Program-made: the position numbers and the translations under genes
Source: Kordiimonadaceae bacterium
GTDB lineage: Bacteria > Pseudomonadota > Alphaproteobacteria > Sphingomonadales > Kordiimonadaceae
Reading direction: 5' to 3'
Assembly (NCBI GenBank): GCA_030148905.1
Contig: JASBSO010000070.1
Location: forward strand, 1-40,747
Length of the DNA: 40,747 nt
The notes under the pieces: generated by a model
What the model was told of the DNA's origin: nothing
What the model saw: only the letters and a program-made list of their open reading frames with translations
Database searches by the model: none
Shown: positions 39,296-40,747 of the stretch, one piece after another
Numbering within the stretch: the first letter of the stretch is position 1
How the letters are laid out: every line of letters starts with the position of its first letter

Positions 39296-39601
39296 AGATC
39301 ACGAATGCAGACGCTCAGCGCGTGAACTTGGAGGTGCACACTGCGGACGAAGCGGACATCCTCAGTTCATACTTGAACGTCTGGATTTCGCCAGAAGCGG
39401 AAGGTCATCGGAGTCAAAATCACGACAGTTGAAAGGCTCGAACCGACCCAACGCGGACAGTTTTAATCCCCGGTATAAGGGTGTGTGTGGGCAAAAACAT
39501 TTAACCCATGTGCCAAATAAAAAAGCCACCGCTCGTCTGTGCTTATTTGTTTAGGCATTCCTTGGATTTCAAACCTATCAATACCAGGATTTGCTTAAAT
39601 A

Positions 39602-40033
39602 TCAGTAAGGATTTGCTTTGTGGCAACTGATACAGGCACCAGTAACGCGGCCTGCCATATAGTAACGTTCTCTCTGAGCATACCGTATAGCCATATCCAC
39701 ATCAGAAAGGAATTCATCCATTCCGTCTGCCAAGAACTCATGCCTGGAACGGATGTCACCGTATCTTAGGTTCCTTCCGATACGCTCAATTCTATTAAGG
39801 CTATCAATAACGGATTGCTGAAAAAATGGGGTCTCATCATATTCGTCTGAAAGAGCGCCATCGAGCCTTTGTAGTGCATATGCAAGCTGGTGCATACCCG
39901 AGCGTAATTCCTCGCCGTCCTCGTAATCAAAAGCAGGAGGGTTTGCGACCTGAGGAAAACTGCCATTATTGCTTGCGCACCCCGCTAAGGTTAGACACAT
40001 GCAAGCGCCTATGGATAAAGACAAATATTTCAT
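39602..40033 (-). CDS. Cytochrome-c-like lipoprotein (single CxxCH)
   Basis: Lipobox-like signal MKYLSLSIGACMCLTLAGCASNN and C-terminal heme-binding motif CISCH in VTGACISCHKANPY. Confidence 0.7.
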   Translation of the reverse strand: MKYLSLSIGACMCLTLAGCASNNGSFPQVANPPAFDYEDGEELRSGMHQLAYALQRLDGALSDEYDETPFFQQSVIDSLNRIERIGRNLRYGDIRSRHEFLADGMDEFLSDVDMAIRYAQRERYYMAGRVTGACISCHKANPY

Positions 40034-40214
40034 ATCAAACGCTCTACCTGTTTATGTTGAACTCCAAGCCTATTAAAACACAAATGGTGTGAAATTACTG
40101 CTCGATAAAAGGTTTAGGGGCGCCTTACGGCCTGCATGAACACTCTACCCACCAACCTTACTGTCCGCTCATGGCGAGAAGCGCATTTAGTACGGGTGGT
40201 AGTGTCGTTAACTC

Positions 40215-40297
40215 AAAAAAAAAGTGACCGGGCGCATCTGTGGGAAGGATGACCTGCTTACAGGAGAGAAAACGGGATTTTCTCGTCGCCCGATCAC
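40215..40297 (-). ncRNA. Candidate structured RNA (sRNA or 5' leader) with U9 tail
   Basis: Minus-strand RNA: GUGAUCGGGCG ... CGCCCGGUCAC closing stem (11 bp with one G-U) enclosing hairpins GAGAAAA-UCCCG-UUUUCUC and CCUG-UAAG-CAGG, followed directly by nine U. Confidence 0.5.
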
Positions 40298-40321
40298 TAG
40301 CTGGGTAGACTAACAAATAAT

Positions 40322-40337
40322 TGTTTCCATGGAAACA
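40322..40337. promoter_or_regulatory. 16-bp perfect palindrome, probable operator
   Basis: TGTTTCCATGGAAACA, 52 bp upstream of the thioesterase ATG at 40390 and just upstream of the minus-strand RNA candidate. Confidence 0.55.
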
Positions 40338-40389
40338 TATAATTGATATGACCATGTGGTGACGCATTTTTCCAAATATCGAGGTGTAA

Positions 40390-40747
40390 ATGACAAATTC
40401 AGGTCAGTTTGAGCAATCCTTCGACGACAACTCCCATTCTTTGTTTTCTCTGCTAAAGCTTCGCGATGTTAGCGCAGGCGGCGCACAGGTGTGCGCATGC
40501 CTTCCCTATCAAGAGAGCTTCAGTGGCGGAGCGGACAGGGGACTAGCCAAAGGATGGTCGGTTATCACGCTGGATACACTTCTTGGCATGGCCGTCTATG
40601 GCCGATTGCAAGAAACCAGACCGATTGCGACCATCGATCTTGCTGTAGATTATCTGGAGCCTGCCGGTAAAGGGGCAGATTTAATTTGTGAGGCAAATTG
40701 CCACGACATCAAAGACAATATTGCCTTTGTCAGCGGCTGTATCAGCG
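40390..40747 (+). CDS. PaaI-type hotdog-fold thioesterase (3' end outside window)
   Basis: Open frame to window end: ...KLRDVSAGGAQVCACLPYQESFSGGADRGLAKGWSVITLDTLLGMAVYGRLQETRPIATIDLAVDYLEPAGKGADLICEANC, typical of the PaaI family. Confidence 0.75.
   Translation, partial: MTNSGQFEQSFDDNSHSLFSLLKLRDVSAGGAQVCACLPYQESFSGGADRGLAKGWSVITLDTLLGMAVYGRLQETRPIATIDLAVDYLEPAGKGADLICEANCHDIKDNIAFVSGCIS

Noticed and set aside
1-40747. CRISPR array, rRNA operon, or IS transposase
   Set aside because: No regularly spaced repeats, no rRNA-like sequence and no transposase ORF were seen.

Overview
The window has two unlike halves. Positions 1 to about 32.4 kb are a dense, high-GC alphaproteobacterial chromosomal region: chemotaxis genes (hybrid cheA 5'-truncated by the window edge, cheW, cheY, cheB, cheR), a CtrA-type cell-cycle regulator divergent from fliI-fliJ, an aminotransferase, an EamA transporter, and a long minus-strand flagellar cluster (FliK-like protein, flhG/MinD-like, flhF, flhA, flbD-type sigma-54 activator, motA-like, fliN, fliH, fliG, fliF, flgE, flgD, fliK). 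These are followed by mnmA, a small monooxygenase, and an LTA-synthase/sulfatase-like gene overlapping a KpsS-like capsule gene. At about 32.3 kb there is a tRNA with anticodon CAT, preceded by a decayed tandem copy. Beyond it the sequence becomes AT-richer and accessory-like: two convergent XRE-type regulators, a palindrome-rich non-coding stretch, and a remnant of an F-type conjugation operon (DsbC-like, TraA-like pilin, TraL, truncated TraE). The TraE gene is cut by a three-recombinase block (36.07-39.30 kb) with the architecture of a RIT (recombinase-in-trio) element. A nested inverted-repeat cluster sits directly against the last recombinase stop codon. The right end has a cytochrome-c-like lipoprotein, a hotdog thioesterase cut by the window edge, and between them a candidate structured RNA on the minus strand with a U9 tail. 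The items most worth a second look are the RIT/traE junction with its nested repeats, the candidate structured RNA at 40.2-40.3 kb, the 28-bp dyad upstream of the tra remnant, and the tandem tRNA/pseudo-tRNA. I found nothing I can defend as a wholly new multi-gene system. All family calls are by motif recognition from the translations; no searches were run.
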